Of a DNA stretch of 64,000 nucleotides, positions 13,353 to 23,620 are shown one piece after another; the first letter of the stretch is position 1; every line of letters begins with the position of its first letter. A program made the translations under genes and the position numbers. A model generated the notes under the pieces. It ran no database searches, was not told the origin of the DNA, and saw only the letters and a list, made by a program, of their open reading frames with translations. The stretch is taken from positions 3,010,035-3,074,034 of the forward strand of contig LR746272.1 of NCBI GenBank assembly GCA_902729315.2, written 5' to 3'. The DNA comes from Spirodela intermedia (Eukaryota; Streptophyta; Magnoliopsida; Alismatales; Araceae).

Positions 13353-15554
13353 TCACTCTTCAGATCCCCTGACACAATCATTGGTAGCCATTTCCCTCTT
13401 GGACTTTTCGCCACACAAAGCTCTTGCAACTTCAACAGCAGAATGGCTGCGTTTTATGATGTTGTCAAGACTATTAACCTTATCCAGCAAAACCTCAGCG
13501 TTTGATTGGGCTAAACTAACTAATTTATCTGCTGTTTCAACTGCAGAGCACAGCTAAGGGTGGAGATCCATTAGACCTTCTCAAATGGGAGATTTTCTAC
13601 TTTCAGATGATGAAATAAAAATAATGTAGATGCAAATTCACCTTCAAGGTTAGTTGGGTCCATGAGTGATCCGTCCCTGCCAGAGACTCAGTCAGCTGAT
13701 CATATGTCGCCTGTTGCCAATGAAAAAAATGGTATTATTTAATCTTTTATCATCCTTAACTTGTATTAGAGACATGCTATTATTTAATATTTTTTATCAT
13801 CATTAGGATTAATTACCCCCAAGTGAGGGGAACTCCCATGTTAATTATGTAGAATAAGTATAGTGCTGGGTAAAAGCATCGCGATCAGCAAAGTCTGAGT
13901 AGGAATTATCTATAGCTCTAGCACAAGCCAAAAGCATCAACACCATCATGTTTTGTCAATAAAATGCAACATTTTCCCTTGTTTTAAATATCCTACCCTC
14001 TCAAAGAGCCTCAAATAAATTTCAAGTACTGCAAGGGCAACAGATTGTTTTATAGTTTATTGACAAAATCCAATTATTTTTTAGTGAAGCAAGGTGCGTT
14101 TCATGAAGCTGCTAGTTCTCTTTTTCTGGATAAGCCTCAATGTTCTAAACTTCTCATGTAATTTCTAAGCTGTGGATCTCGAAGAGAGCAATCTCAGAGC
14201 TTAGTAATCACGTTTTAGTAACCCACAGGAAATGCCACCCGCACATATATATTGGAGATGATATATCTTTGATGCCAAGAGCATTAAAAAATCAAATGAA
14301 CAGATAACATAACGAAAATAAAACCTATGGAACACATCAAGAAAAATAATAACATAGAATGAAGAAGAGACAGTAGCCAAAGAATCACTAAGATATGTTG
14401 ATGACGGACATATTTCTTTCTCAAAACAGAAGAAAAATATAGGAACGCTATATAATCAAAGATTTTAAATGGAATTTTTAAAAAACTTTGCTTGGAGTTT
14501 ATGAATGTTGGGAAACCCATATGAAAAATCGGATCTAGAATCCGTTTCAAATTTAATAAAATACGTGCATCTCATAGAGATCTATAGAGAGACAGCGTAC
14601 GTGCAATTCCTGACATATGAAAACTTTCGTTGATTTTTCTTTTTACTTTCCGGATAACATCCACCACGCAGGTTTAAGGGCGAATGGCTTGTAAAATTGC
14701 ATTTCATCCCAAAGCTAATGGACGAAGCATCTAAAGTGGCAAGGAATCGGAATTGGCTAATTCTTGTCATGTAAATACGGTTTACGCAAATGAGAAATCA
14801 CTCGTATCATGTCTGAAAGGTGTTGAAAAAAATGAAAGAAAGCACAACATTAGTGCTTAATTATGAGGTCTAACCATGTTCAGCTATGAATCAACCATAG
14901 CTGACAGGATTATCTTCTGGAGGTGAGGGAAATGCATCCTCACAGCCAGTTATACATGAAGTTTAAGTTTATTTCCTTCAACTGAAGCGTTTCTCTCCAG
15001 ACGAGTGGTAAAAAAAAAATAGTTTTTTCCCAGTCTTCTCGGTTGTTTAAAATTTACTGCATCCATGGTGCCAAAGCTCCCCTGCTTCACCACAATAAAT
15101 AATCTACAACATTCATTTTACTTCGGGCAAAAAATGTTGAGGCCTTTGGTTTCAAGAAAATCCTAATATTCCCTTATGATACAAGAAATTGGCTCTGATG
15201 CAGAATGAAGGACTTGGGCTCTAACCGCCTAATATCGAATCATCATGGCACGACTGAGGAACGAAGAAAATCTTACACGCTCCGAACAGAAGCAGCCATT
15301 AGTTATCGAGAGGGGAATGACGAAAATTTGAGAAAAGAAAAAGAAATACTGGATGGATGAATCCGCACGAGGAGATCACGTTCTTCCCGCCGACTAACCT
15401 CGAAAAGACTGCGGAGATGAGACGGCGGGAGTGGCGACGCGTCGCCGCTGATAGACGGACAAGGCGAGATGACGGCAGCGGCGGCGCCGGCGTCCTCGGA
15501 GAGGTCTTGGAGCAGATCCCCGACGCAGAGCAGCGGCCCTCCTACCCTTCTCAT
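13353..15554 (-). CDS. Small three-exon gene, 141-residue protein of unknown function
   Basis: Minus-strand exons: 15399-15554 (52 codons, ATG in GC-rich DNA), 13642-13710 (23 codons) and 13353-13553 (66 codons plus stop). Introns are 13711-15398 and 13554-13641. All borders are GT/AG and every intron is phase 0. Exon 1 begins MRRVGGPLLCVGDLLQDLSE. Exon 2 encodes TYDQLTESLAGTDHSWTQLT. Exon 3 is largely one predicted amphipathic helix (LCSAVETADKLVSLAQSN, then LLDKVNSLDNIIKRSHSAVE), possibly a coiled coil, and ends in a Lys/Glu-rich tail. There is no signal peptide or membrane segment. I do not recognise a named family and make no functional claim. Clean splice sites and continuous helix-forming sequence argue for a real gene. 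A GC-rich first exon followed by AT-richer exons is usual in monocots. A retained pseudogene is possible but less likely. Confidence 0.6.
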
Positions 15555-16612
15555 TTTCCTCTCCCTCCCTCTCACAGCTCGCTTCCACGCACCAGGATCA
15601 ACAGAAGGATCCGCTCGGTTCGGCTCAGCTCGGCTCGGCTCGATCGGCCTGTTTCCTCCTATTTCAGTGGGACGTCTGGGCCATGTGTTTCTGTGGGCCC
15701 TGTCTCTAAAGCCCATGTACATAAACTAACGGTTTTATGGGCTTCCCGGCCAACACATCGTTGTCGCCGCAATGGCCCTGAAAAACTGTAATTCTTTCTC
15801 TCTCTTTTTTTTATAATAAACCAAAGAAAGGAGTTTTTATCAACCACAATCTGCCCCCTACACGTAACGTCTCTCATTAAAAAATTATTCACATAATAAT
15901 AATAATAATTATTATTAGTTATATACATAGCCTATTTTTATAATTTACTACAAGTTTCCCTCAACCACACGTATCTCGCATTAAATAATTTTGCGCATTA
16001 TAAAATAAAACATAGCATTTCTATAAATAATTGTCGGTGAGGCGTCCCCGAAACCCATCTTGCCCTTGATCTCGTCTCTGCATCTAGCGGTGTTCGTGAG
16101 GGAGGGCAGCTGGATTCTGAAAGAGACCTCGAAGCCCAGAGTTCTCTCCTCAGTGACGGCGATGATGAGGACGATCACAACCAGGTGATGGGAGATCTGC
16201 AAGGATTCATTCATGAGATGGATAGTGTTGCGGCCTCAGGGACTTTTTCCGATAGCGATTGAGACGGCATTCAACTGAAATCTGGGTCGGATTCGGGGGT
16301 TACAGAGGGAGAGATCTGGCGATCCGCCCTGTTTAATCCCTGGAAGAACAGGAGGGAGAAGTGAGAAACCCTAGAACACAGCATTTGTAGTGTCGGGATT
16401 AACCATCCTCGCAGAAAGACGCACAGCAGGAAAATCCTTCATCTTCTTCCTCTCGATTTTGTTCCTCAAATCGATCCAAAACAACAAGCGCAAGATTCCA
16501 GCGGCTTGCTCCGCGGAATCATCCCCGTCGCGGTCATGGGACGAAGCAGGAACGATCGGGTAAAAAGAGGGAATCGAATTACAGGAGGAGCGAGCTTGCG
16601 GCCATGGGATCA
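15555..16612. other. Upstream region of the 141-residue gene and 3' flank of the secreted-protein gene
   Basis: This includes the minus-strand promoter of the 141-residue gene, with a (TAA/TTA)n palindromic tract near 15895-15918, and a CpG-rich patch at 16041-16370 with coding-like frames on both strands. Those frames are listed separately. No other gene is supported. Confidence 0.45.
16041..16262 (+). pseudogene. Acidic open stretch, possible exon or captured gene fragment
   Basis: Plus-strand frame of 73 codons between two TGA stops, with no ATG near its start. Its end is strikingly acidic (SLLSDGDDEDDHNQ, then SGTFSDSD and a stop). Composition is exon-like and unlike the AT-rich DNA on its left. 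The opposite strand also has an open frame (15981-16214, MNESLQISHHLVV...) with a 19-codon frame just upstream, so the coding strand is uncertain. It could be a terminal exon, a duplicated gene fragment or chance. Confidence 0.2.
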
Positions 16613-16879
16613 TCAGCCGCAGGCGAACACCTGCTGGGGCAGCCTCCATGCCTCGGCGGCGCCGAAGCACATATCGTCCAAGACCTCGCTGGTGCACCAC
16701 CGGCACCGTCTGGAGCTCCTCGCACATTCCGCCTCAGATCTCAGCTCCCGGCAGTCGGGCGGCGCTCCGGCGCCGCCGGTCCTCGCCGTGTAAGCGGCGG
16801 AGGAACCAGACACCAAGAGAAGGACAACCGCGAGGAGGGAGAGAACAATCCTCACGACTCCTCCGATTCCGGCCGCCAT
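16613..16879 (-). CDS. Small secreted six-cysteine protein, 88 residues
   Basis: Single minus-strand frame with ATG at 16879 and tandem stops TGATGA. The first about 27 residues form a classic signal peptide: short basic start, then VVRIVLSLLAVVLLLVSG and a small-residue cleavage region SSA-A. The mature part has six cysteines spaced C-x8-C-x6-C-x2-C-x8-C-x15-C, with the core RRCRWCTSEVLDDMCF and the end LPQQVFACG. The CRWC core with flanking cysteines recalls PSI-type modules of extracellular proteins, though this is only a pattern. The upstream frame to 16981 adds a proline-rich stretch but hides the signal peptide, so the inner Met is chosen. It shares a divergent intergenic region with the lectin receptor kinase. 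Likely apoplastic or secretory-pathway lumen; function unknown. Confidence 0.65.
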   Translation of the reverse strand: MAAGIGGVVRIVLSLLAVVLLLVSGSSAAYTARTGGAGAPPDCRELRSEAECARSSRRCRWCTSEVLDDMCFGAAEAWRLPQQVFACG

Positions 16880-18154
16880 GGGAGAGAGCGGGGGAGGAGG
16901 CGGCGCCCCCTGATGCAGCAGATCCTCTAGGGTACGAATTCCAGCGAGGAAAGTTGTGTCCTCACGGCCCCCTGGATCCAAATGCCAAAACGAGCACGGA
17001 CTTCAGCGGGTCCCATGGGCCACGGCGGCCCCCACCCTCGAATTAGGGCGTTGCAGGGCAGGAGAAGGAAGAGAGAGAGTAGTGTCCCAGCAGTAGCATG
17101 TGGACGAGCGTCGCAGCCCTCGGTTATGCCCTCTGTCATCTCTGGACGTCAATCAACGGCGGTGTGGGGAGGAACTCAATCTAAGTCAATGGAGGAGAGG
17201 ACGACCAGAAGAAGTCAGTCAATCTGGGCTTTTACGGGGTTGGTGCCAAAGTCGGCGCAAATCCGTTCTCGAACCGTATGGCATTCAGCATCCAATCAAC
17301 CGGATCAACGCGGGCTTGTTGACTTTAGGTTCACCTCATGCGGCACGAGGTCCCAAGTTGGAACGGCCCGTGAGCTCGAACTCGGTCCGCGCCCATTCCT
17401 TTGACGTGGCAGTAAGAAGGGGCATGGACGACCGAAAAGTCAAAGTCGAGAAAAAGCGTGTGAAAACACTCTCCGGGGCGGCGGCGTTCTTGGCTGGAGG
17501 TTGGATGTTGATGATGTCATGGTGACAGATGAATGACCTCAGAATTTCCAATTTTTCGCTCCTAAATTTACTCATAATTACCTGCTACGTATTATGAGTT
17601 GAAGATACAAAAAAAAGGGCCTAATTCCGCCGGCGTCAGCTTGCCACGTCATGCCTCGGCCCCTGCTGTCGCCGACATCCGACCACAGGGCTATCAACGG
17701 CGGACGGGGTGCGGGCGGCGGCTGACTCCAGGCTGTTCCTCTCAACTGCCCTGACAAGCACCGCGACGGAGAGATTGAATGTGGCAATGAAGGTGACGTG
17801 GATTTATGCAACGTTTGGGGTTTTCTTCTTAAAGGAACTATTTAATGGTGGTTTATAAATATAAAAAAAATGTGAGATAACGAGCGAGTGGAGCTCCGGC
17901 CGGGGATATTTTCCGGATTCGGTGACGTTTGAATTCTGTCCGTCCATCCGGTGTTCCCGGTGGTGGGCTCGGGAAAGGCTTTTGGCACGGTTCTCCAGTC
18001 AACGCGGGGGAGAGAGAGAGAGAGAGGGAGAGATGATGACTAGAGCTGGCCCTCTCCTTCCCCCCATCCGCGACCGGCGACCCCTGTACATGGAGGCGGA
18101 GAAGATCGCCTCCCCCAAAATCGTCCTCCGCGACCGCAGCTCTGCTCCCTCGGC
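16880..18154. promoter_or_regulatory. Divergent intergenic promoter region
   Basis: About 1.27 kb between two head-to-head starts, the secreted six-cysteine gene (-) and the lectin receptor kinase (+). It holds a TATA box for the plus gene (17854-17861), a GA tract (18007-18031) and upstream ATGs. Frames in this region are GC-rich chance frames without domains. Confidence 0.55.
17854..17861 (+). promoter_or_regulatory. TATA box of the lectin receptor kinase gene
   Basis: TATAAATA, about 300 bases upstream of the ATG at 18155. It predicts a start of transcription near 17885 and a leader of roughly 270 bases that includes a GA tract and upstream ATGs at 18033 and 18036. Confidence 0.55.
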
Positions 18155-18236
18155 ATGGACTGCCATCGCCTCCGCCTGCTCTTCTCCGTCCTCCTGTCTC
18201 TCCTGCTGCTGCTGCGGAGGGCACGCCCCTCGCTAG
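18033..18236 (+). promoter_or_regulatory. Upstream ORF overlapping the receptor kinase start
   Basis: Paired ATGs at 18033 and 18036 open a 67-codon frame, shifted relative to the main frame, that ends at TAG 18234-18236, about 80 bases inside the kinase coding region. If transcription starts at the predicted TATA-driven site, this overlapping uORF would lower translation of the kinase. Confidence 0.4.
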
Positions 18237-20881
18237 GCGCCCCGATCGCCGTCGATGTCGTGTACCCCAATTTCACGGCCTCCAACATGCACTTTATCGA
18301 CACCTCCGGCGTGTTCCTGCAGTCTCCCTCCAACACCTTTCACGCAGTGATTGACTCCCTGGGAACCCAGCAGCCCGACGACTTCTACTTCTCCGTCGTG
18401 CACGTCGCCAGCGCCACCATTGTTTGGTCGGCCAACCGCGGGGCGCCGGTGGGCAACGTCGCGGAGCTCGTCCTCTCCGCCGAGGGGCTCTCCCTCTCCA
18501 TCTCCGATGGGCGGCCCCCCGTTTGGTCCACTCCTCGCCTCGCCGGCGCCGTCTCCGCTATGCGCCTCGCGGACACGGGCAACCTCCTCCTCCTCGGCAG
18601 AGGCAACACCACCCTCTGGGAGAGCTTCAACCAGCCCACCGACAGTTTCCTCTCCGGCCAGCGCCTCCGAGTGGGCGGCACCGGGCTCGCCAGCTCCTCC
18701 TCCACCTTCAACTTAACCCCCGGCGACTTCCGGCTGATCGTCACCGCCGACAACGCCCTGCTGCAGTGGGACAAGGGGGAGCAGCGGTACTGGAGCTTGT
18801 CTGCCGACGCGAGGGCCGCCAAGAACGCCAACGCCGCCGCCTCCCACCTGGCTATGAACGCCTCCGGCCTCTATCTCCTAAGCGACGGCGGCGAGGTGGT
18901 GTGGCAGACGAGTCTCCCGCTGGCGAGCCTGCGGATAGGGAAGCTTGACAGTGACGGGCGGCTCAGGATCTTAAGCTACACGTTAGCCAATTCCTCGACC
19001 CCGCAGAACGAGTTCGTCGCCCCCGCCGACGACTGCGATCTTCCGGTGCACTGCGCCGCCCTCGCTGTCTGCACAGAGGAGCAGAGCTCCTGCTCCTGCC
19101 CGCAGGGATTCACCAACGAAGAAGGCGGCTGCGTGCCCTCCGACGGCTCCCGGCTTTCCTCGCCGTCGTCCTGCGGCGGGACCACCCCGGGTTACTACGG
19201 CCTGCCGACGGGGATGGACTACTTCGCCAAGAAATTCCGGACGGCGGCGGCTACTGGAGTCAATTTGCCGGCCTGCCAGAGCCTCTGCTCGCAGAACTGT
19301 TCCTGCGTCGGCTTCTACCACCGGAATTCCACCGGTTCCTGCTTCTTGTTGGAGGCGCAGTTGGGTTCCTTCAAAACACCCGCGAGCGGCGAGAACGACG
19401 GTGATCTGGGCTTCGTGAAGGTGCTACCGCCGGCATCGCCCTTGCCGGCGTCTTCCCGGCGGAGGAACCTGCCCACCTACATACTCCCGATCTTGCTCCC
19501 CTCCATCTCCGTCTTCCTCTTGGTGGTGCTGGTGGCGATCATCCTAGTCCGGATGCGGCTCCGGCGGCGAGAGGCGAGATCGAGGTACCCGAGCAAGGAG
19601 ATCAAGCTCGGGCGGTTCAAGTCGTGGCCGCCGTCGGCGGTGGATGGGGGGGATGATAAGGACGACGGCGACGACGACATCTCCATCCCGGGGCTGCCGA
19701 CGAGGTTCAGCTACGAGGAGCTGAGGGCGGCCACGGACGACTTCCGGACGAGGATCGGCTCCGGCGGGTTCGGTGAGGTCTTCAAGGGGGTCCTGTCGGA
19801 CAGCTCCGCCGTGGCCGTGAAGCGGATCATCAACGCCGGCGCGCACGGGAAGCGGGACTTTTGTACGGAGATTGCCGTCATCGGCAACATCCACCACGTC
19901 AACCTCGTCAAGCTCCGCGGCTTCTGCGTGCAGGGCTCCAGGCGCCTGCTGGTGTACGAGTACATGAGCAGGAGCTCCCTCGACCGGTCGCTCTTCGCCG
20001 GTAGGGGCTCGCCGGTGCTGGAGTGGCGCGAGCGGGTGGAGATCGCCCTCGGGACGGCGCGCGGCCTGGCCTACCTCCACGGCGGCTGCGACCACAAGAT
20101 TATCCACTGCGACGTGAAGCCGGAGAACATCCTGCTGAGCGACCAGCTGCAGGCGAAGATCACCGACTTCGGCCTGTCCAAGCTGCTGTCGCCGGAGCAG
20201 TCCGCCTTCTTCACCACCATGCGCGGCACGCGTGGGTACCTCGCCCCCGAGTGGCTCACCAACTCCTCCATCTCCGACCGCACCGACGTCTACAGCTACG
20301 GCATGGTGCTGCTGGAGATCGTCCGCGGGCGGAAGAACTGCGTACTCGTCGGGCCCAGCGGCGACAGCAAAGTCATCTCGGCGGAGAACTCCGCCAGCGG
20401 GTCCTCCTTCTCCTCCTCCGCCGCCGTCTCCTCAGGTGGCGCTGCCAACGTGGTGTACTTCCCCATGCACGCGCTGGAGATGCACGAAAGGGGGAGGTAC
20501 CTGGAGCTGGCCGACCCGCGGCTGGAGGGACGGGTGGAGGCGGCGGAGGTGGAGAAGGTGGTGCGGGTGGCGCTCTGCTGCCTCCACGAGGACCCGGCAT
20601 TGCGTCCCGCCATGGCCACAGTCGTCGGCATGCTAGAGGGAACCATGCCCGTGCCGACACCGCTCTCGGCGTACCTCAACTTCCTCAGGTTCTATGGCCG
20701 GAACTTCTCGGCGAACCCCGGGACGCCGGCGACGCCGGCGACGCCGGCGCAGCCGCCGGCGGTGGGCCACGGCGGCTTCTACGGGCGGACGGACTTCACG
20801 GCGACCGTCGCCAGCACGGGCACCACAAACAGCACCTCTAAGTCTTACCTCTCGGCCCAGCAGCTGTCGGGTCCGAGATAG
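18155..20881 (+). CDS. G-type lectin S-receptor-like Ser/Thr protein kinase, intronless, 908 residues
   Basis: Plasma-membrane receptor kinase. Order: signal peptide (1 to about 28, LLFSVLLSLLLLL); bulb-type mannose-binding lectin domain (about 75-190, TIVWSANRGAP, ADTGNLLLL, LWESFNQPTDS); a Cys-rich EGF/PAN-like section (about 290-425, CSCPQGF and CQSLCSQNCSCVGFY); a transmembrane helix (about 441-465); and a kinase domain (about 530-835). The kinase has the Gly loop IGSGGFGEV, VAVK lysine, HCDVKPEN catalytic loop, DFG and APE. A Cys precedes the catalytic Asp, so it is a non-RD kinase, as in its subfamily. A Ser-rich insert (ASGSSFSSSAAVSS) sits in the C-lobe. The C-terminus has a GTPATPATPA repeat from 9-nt repeats. 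From memory it is nearest to Arabidopsis At5g24080. Such kinases often act in defence or stress signalling; the ligand is unknown. Confidence 0.93.
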   Translation: MDCHRLRLLFSVLLSLLLLLRRARPSLGAPIAVDVVYPNFTASNMHFIDTSGVFLQSPSNTFHAVIDSLGTQQPDDFYFSVVHVASATIVWSANRGAPVGNVAELVLSAEGLSLSISDGRPPVWSTPRLAGAVSAMRLADTGNLLLLGRGNTTLWESFNQPTDSFLSGQRLRVGGTGLASSSSTFNLTPGDFRLIVTADNALLQWDKGEQRYWSLSADARAAKNANAAASHLAMNASGLYLLSDGGEVVWQTSLPLASLRIGKLDSDGRLRILSYTLANSSTPQNEFVAPADDCDLPVHCAALAVCTEEQSSCSCPQGFTNEEGGCVPSDGSRLSSPSSCGGTTPGYYGLPTGMDYFAKKFRTAAATGVNLPACQSLCSQNCSCVGFYHRNSTGSCFLLEAQLGSFKTPASGENDGDLGFVKVLPPASPLPASSRRRNLPTYILPILLPSISVFLLVVLVAIILVRMRLRRREARSRYPSKEIKLGRFKSWPPSAVDGGDDKDDGDDDISIPGLPTRFSYEELRAATDDFRTRIGSGGFGEVFKGVLSDSSAVAVKRIINAGAHGKRDFCTEIAVIGNIHHVNLVKLRGFCVQGSRRLLVYEYMSRSSLDRSLFAGRGSPVLEWRERVEIALGTARGLAYLHGGCDHKIIHCDVKPENILLSDQLQAKITDFGLSKLLSPEQSAFFTTMRGTRGYLAPEWLTNSSISDRTDVYSYGMVLLEIVRGRKNCVLVGPSGDSKVISAENSASGSSFSSSAAVSSGGAANVVYFPMHALEMHERGRYLELADPRLEGRVEAAEVEKVVRVALCCLHEDPALRPAMATVVGMLEGTMPVPTPLSAYLNFLRFYGRNFSANPGTPATPATPAQPPAVGHGGFYGRTDFTATVASTGTTNSTSKSYLSAQQLSGPR

Positions 20882-21067
20882 CCTCCCCGGCGGCCGAAGC
20901 TGCCCCTACTCCCAGGCGGCGGCGTCGCCGCCCCCATAGACGCCCTCGCTGGCGACTCCGAGTCGGACTCGGCGACAGCCCGGGTGGCGCACCGGACGAC
21001 GATGGGGCGCGCGTAGATTGATTATTACATGATATGCCTTGGGTCTGACGGCTCGACAGAGTATTTT

Positions 21068-21073
21068 AATAAA
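21068..21073 (+). terminator. Polyadenylation signal of the receptor kinase gene
   Basis: AATAAA 187 bases after the stop codon, in a suitable T-rich setting. Confidence 0.5.
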
Positions 21074-23578
21074 CGTGCTCTTCTCTCGATTAGGGGAGGG
21101 CTGAACCTGTGTGGGTGAAGTCTTCCGTCGATGGGTAGGGTGTCTCTCTCATGAAGCCACGCCCTAGCATGAGCCTACGGGGAAAAGATGTGGTTTTTCT
21201 TGTGATCGCGACAGCTTGACGGAGTCGAAGCTCTCTCTCCCCTCGCGGCGCTGCGTTCCCCGAGGAGGTGGGGCCGGACCGTGCACTCCGGCAGCATCAT
21301 CTCTTTCGATCCCATCGTCGCCGGCGAAGGTCTTCCTCTAAATCTGCCGCACCGGTGAGCGGCTGTGACTGGATCCCCATTCTAACTCCAGCCTCCATTT
21401 TTGTGCTTTCCGTTGGGAGGGATGTGTTTGGATGAGGTGGATGATCCGAATCTGATAGAAAAGAAAAACGTCATACGCAGCCTTCGGATTGTGCTGGTTA
21501 TCTTGCACATTATACTTCTGCCACCCTGGTGTTTGTAAAAATCGGATAATTCGAGTGGTCTCTGTAGTGCCGGCCGGGGATGGGTTTCCGAAAATGCTTG
21601 AGATGGTCGGTCAAACTGACATGAACCTGATCAGGAAGTGGTCGTCGTGAAGGGGGAGGGGGTTCCTGATCTCCAGTTAAAGTAGCAATAGGGGCCGGGT
21701 AGGAACTGGTTGACTACAGTTATCAGGTCAGCTGATGCTTGGCCAGGCTGGGCTGTAGAAAACCGGAGGAAGAAAAAGTAATAGGAGGGGAGAAGAGGGT
21801 CGAGAATAACAAGGAAAGAGAGAGGAAAACTTACTTCTGCTGCTGGCTGGCATTGGTTGCAGCCGCTTCTTCTTCCCTTCTTCCTGCTGCTATTGAAGCC
21901 ATGCGACCGTCTGAGTGAGCTCGGGGTGGTTGGAGAGCCCATTTGTGGAATAACCCCGATTCTAAAAATGGTATATTTATGGTTCACATGCGTACACATT
22001 TAATATTTCTAATAACGTGATTTTCACTATTTTCAGTGCCTGAATCCACTCAAAAGGCCCCCATATCTGAATGTTATCTCTGGGCGGGTTGACCGTCATC
22101 GTTTTCGCTTACTTTAGAGAGGCCCTGCCATATCTTCCTACGTTTTCACCACCCATGCAGTGTTCTTCTCGATTCTTGTGGTTTGACCGCTTTGGATCCC
22201 AAGATTTCCCAAACTTTAATTGCGATCACTGCTCCAGGTCCCCCACATTCATCAAAGCGATGAGGCCATTGCTCAAACGGATAGGAGGGTCACCAGCAAC
22301 AGGAAAGAAGGTCTAATTCATAAAAAGCTAGAAGTATGCATTATGATCCACTGGCATTGTACCATGAGTGCGTCGATCTAATTGATCTCGCTGTGATTCA
22401 GGGAGATGTTCTTTGAAAATCGGTGCAGCCTTACGCGACACTGCAATGGAATTCTCTATTGATCTCTTCGTAATCCTTTGTATATACATCTGGTAAAATG
22501 ACAATTCATGATGCTCTTGGTACATAACAATATAGGAATTAGTCAGAAGGGCCGGGTTGATGTTCTTTCTCTGTAGAGACGAAAAAACTTCACTTGTCGT
22601 AATTCGTGGGGATGATTTCCTGCTGTTCATCCAATGCCGCCTACACTTGGTCAGACTTCAAGGTGGCCTCAGCAGCTGATGAACGGGGAAAGGAACAAGA
22701 GAGCAATTCAGTGGAAGACATCAAGCAGAGAACTAAGGAGGATGGTTGGAGATCTCAGTGAGAGGATGAGAGATTTCCAGATCTGCTGTGGAGGATGGGT
22801 GAAGCCAGCTGAGTTGGGTGGGTGGGACTCTTTTCTGGCTGTTATTTGGCCATTTAACAAAGACAAGTATATGCCTTCCTCAGGATAAATCGAGACGAAT
22901 ATCATCGCCATATGCATCCAATAATCCCTTCCATTACTGAGAGGCATTGTTTTCCAATTGATTCGTTGATTTGATCGTCCTTTTTGCTGTAGAATTCCAC
23001 ACCACCCTGTTTTTTTAAGGCCCTCATTGATTTTCCTCGCATGAAATGACTGTGTGAAAACAGGAAAAAGAGAGACACATTGCGGGCTCGTTGCACTTGG
23101 GAACTGTGCTTCTGGCTGACTTGCCTGATTTAAAGCATTGGGGAAACCATCTGCAGATCGTGGTCATCCAGGAAGCGTTCTGGGGTTTCATCAGGAACCC
23201 CAGAACTCTGAGTTCCGCCTGTGGATTTCTTTTTGCTATTTTTTTCTCCTCTCCTCAGGGTTCTGAATGCGCAAGGAAACGAAGAACAGAAAGCTCTGTT
23301 TTTAATGAAAATTTGGAGCGGGAAAATACAATCCAAGAGTTGGGGGCAGCAAGGAAAGGTCAGCGGTAATGGGAAATGAACAATGGGTGAGGAATGTTTG
23401 AATACCGTGGTCTGTCTGGTACTGTATATTCTACAAAGACAGGAGTTTAATTCGAATTGCTTAGCCTGAATTTTCCTATCTTCATCAATTTTTCTGACGT
23501 TACAGTTCCTATATACATGTAAATATAAAGGAAAGATCAAGTCATGAAAAGGAAATACAATGGACCTTTTTTTCTAAC

Positions 23579-23620
23579 CTCTCTCTCTCTCTCTCTCTCT
23601 CTCACTCACTCACTCACTCC
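23579..23620. repeat. (CT)n followed by (CACT)n microsatellite
   Basis: CT run of about 24 bp followed by about four CACT units. Confidence 0.9.

Noticed and set aside
13109-13435. 108-codon minus-strand frame overlapping the small gene
   Set aside because: It is a shifted frame over the last exon and 3' flank of the three-exon gene and begins with a non-ATG codon.
18424-20841. Large alternative frames on both strands across the receptor kinase
   Set aside because: Shadow frames of a GC-rich gene; only the 18155 frame carries lectin and kinase motifs.
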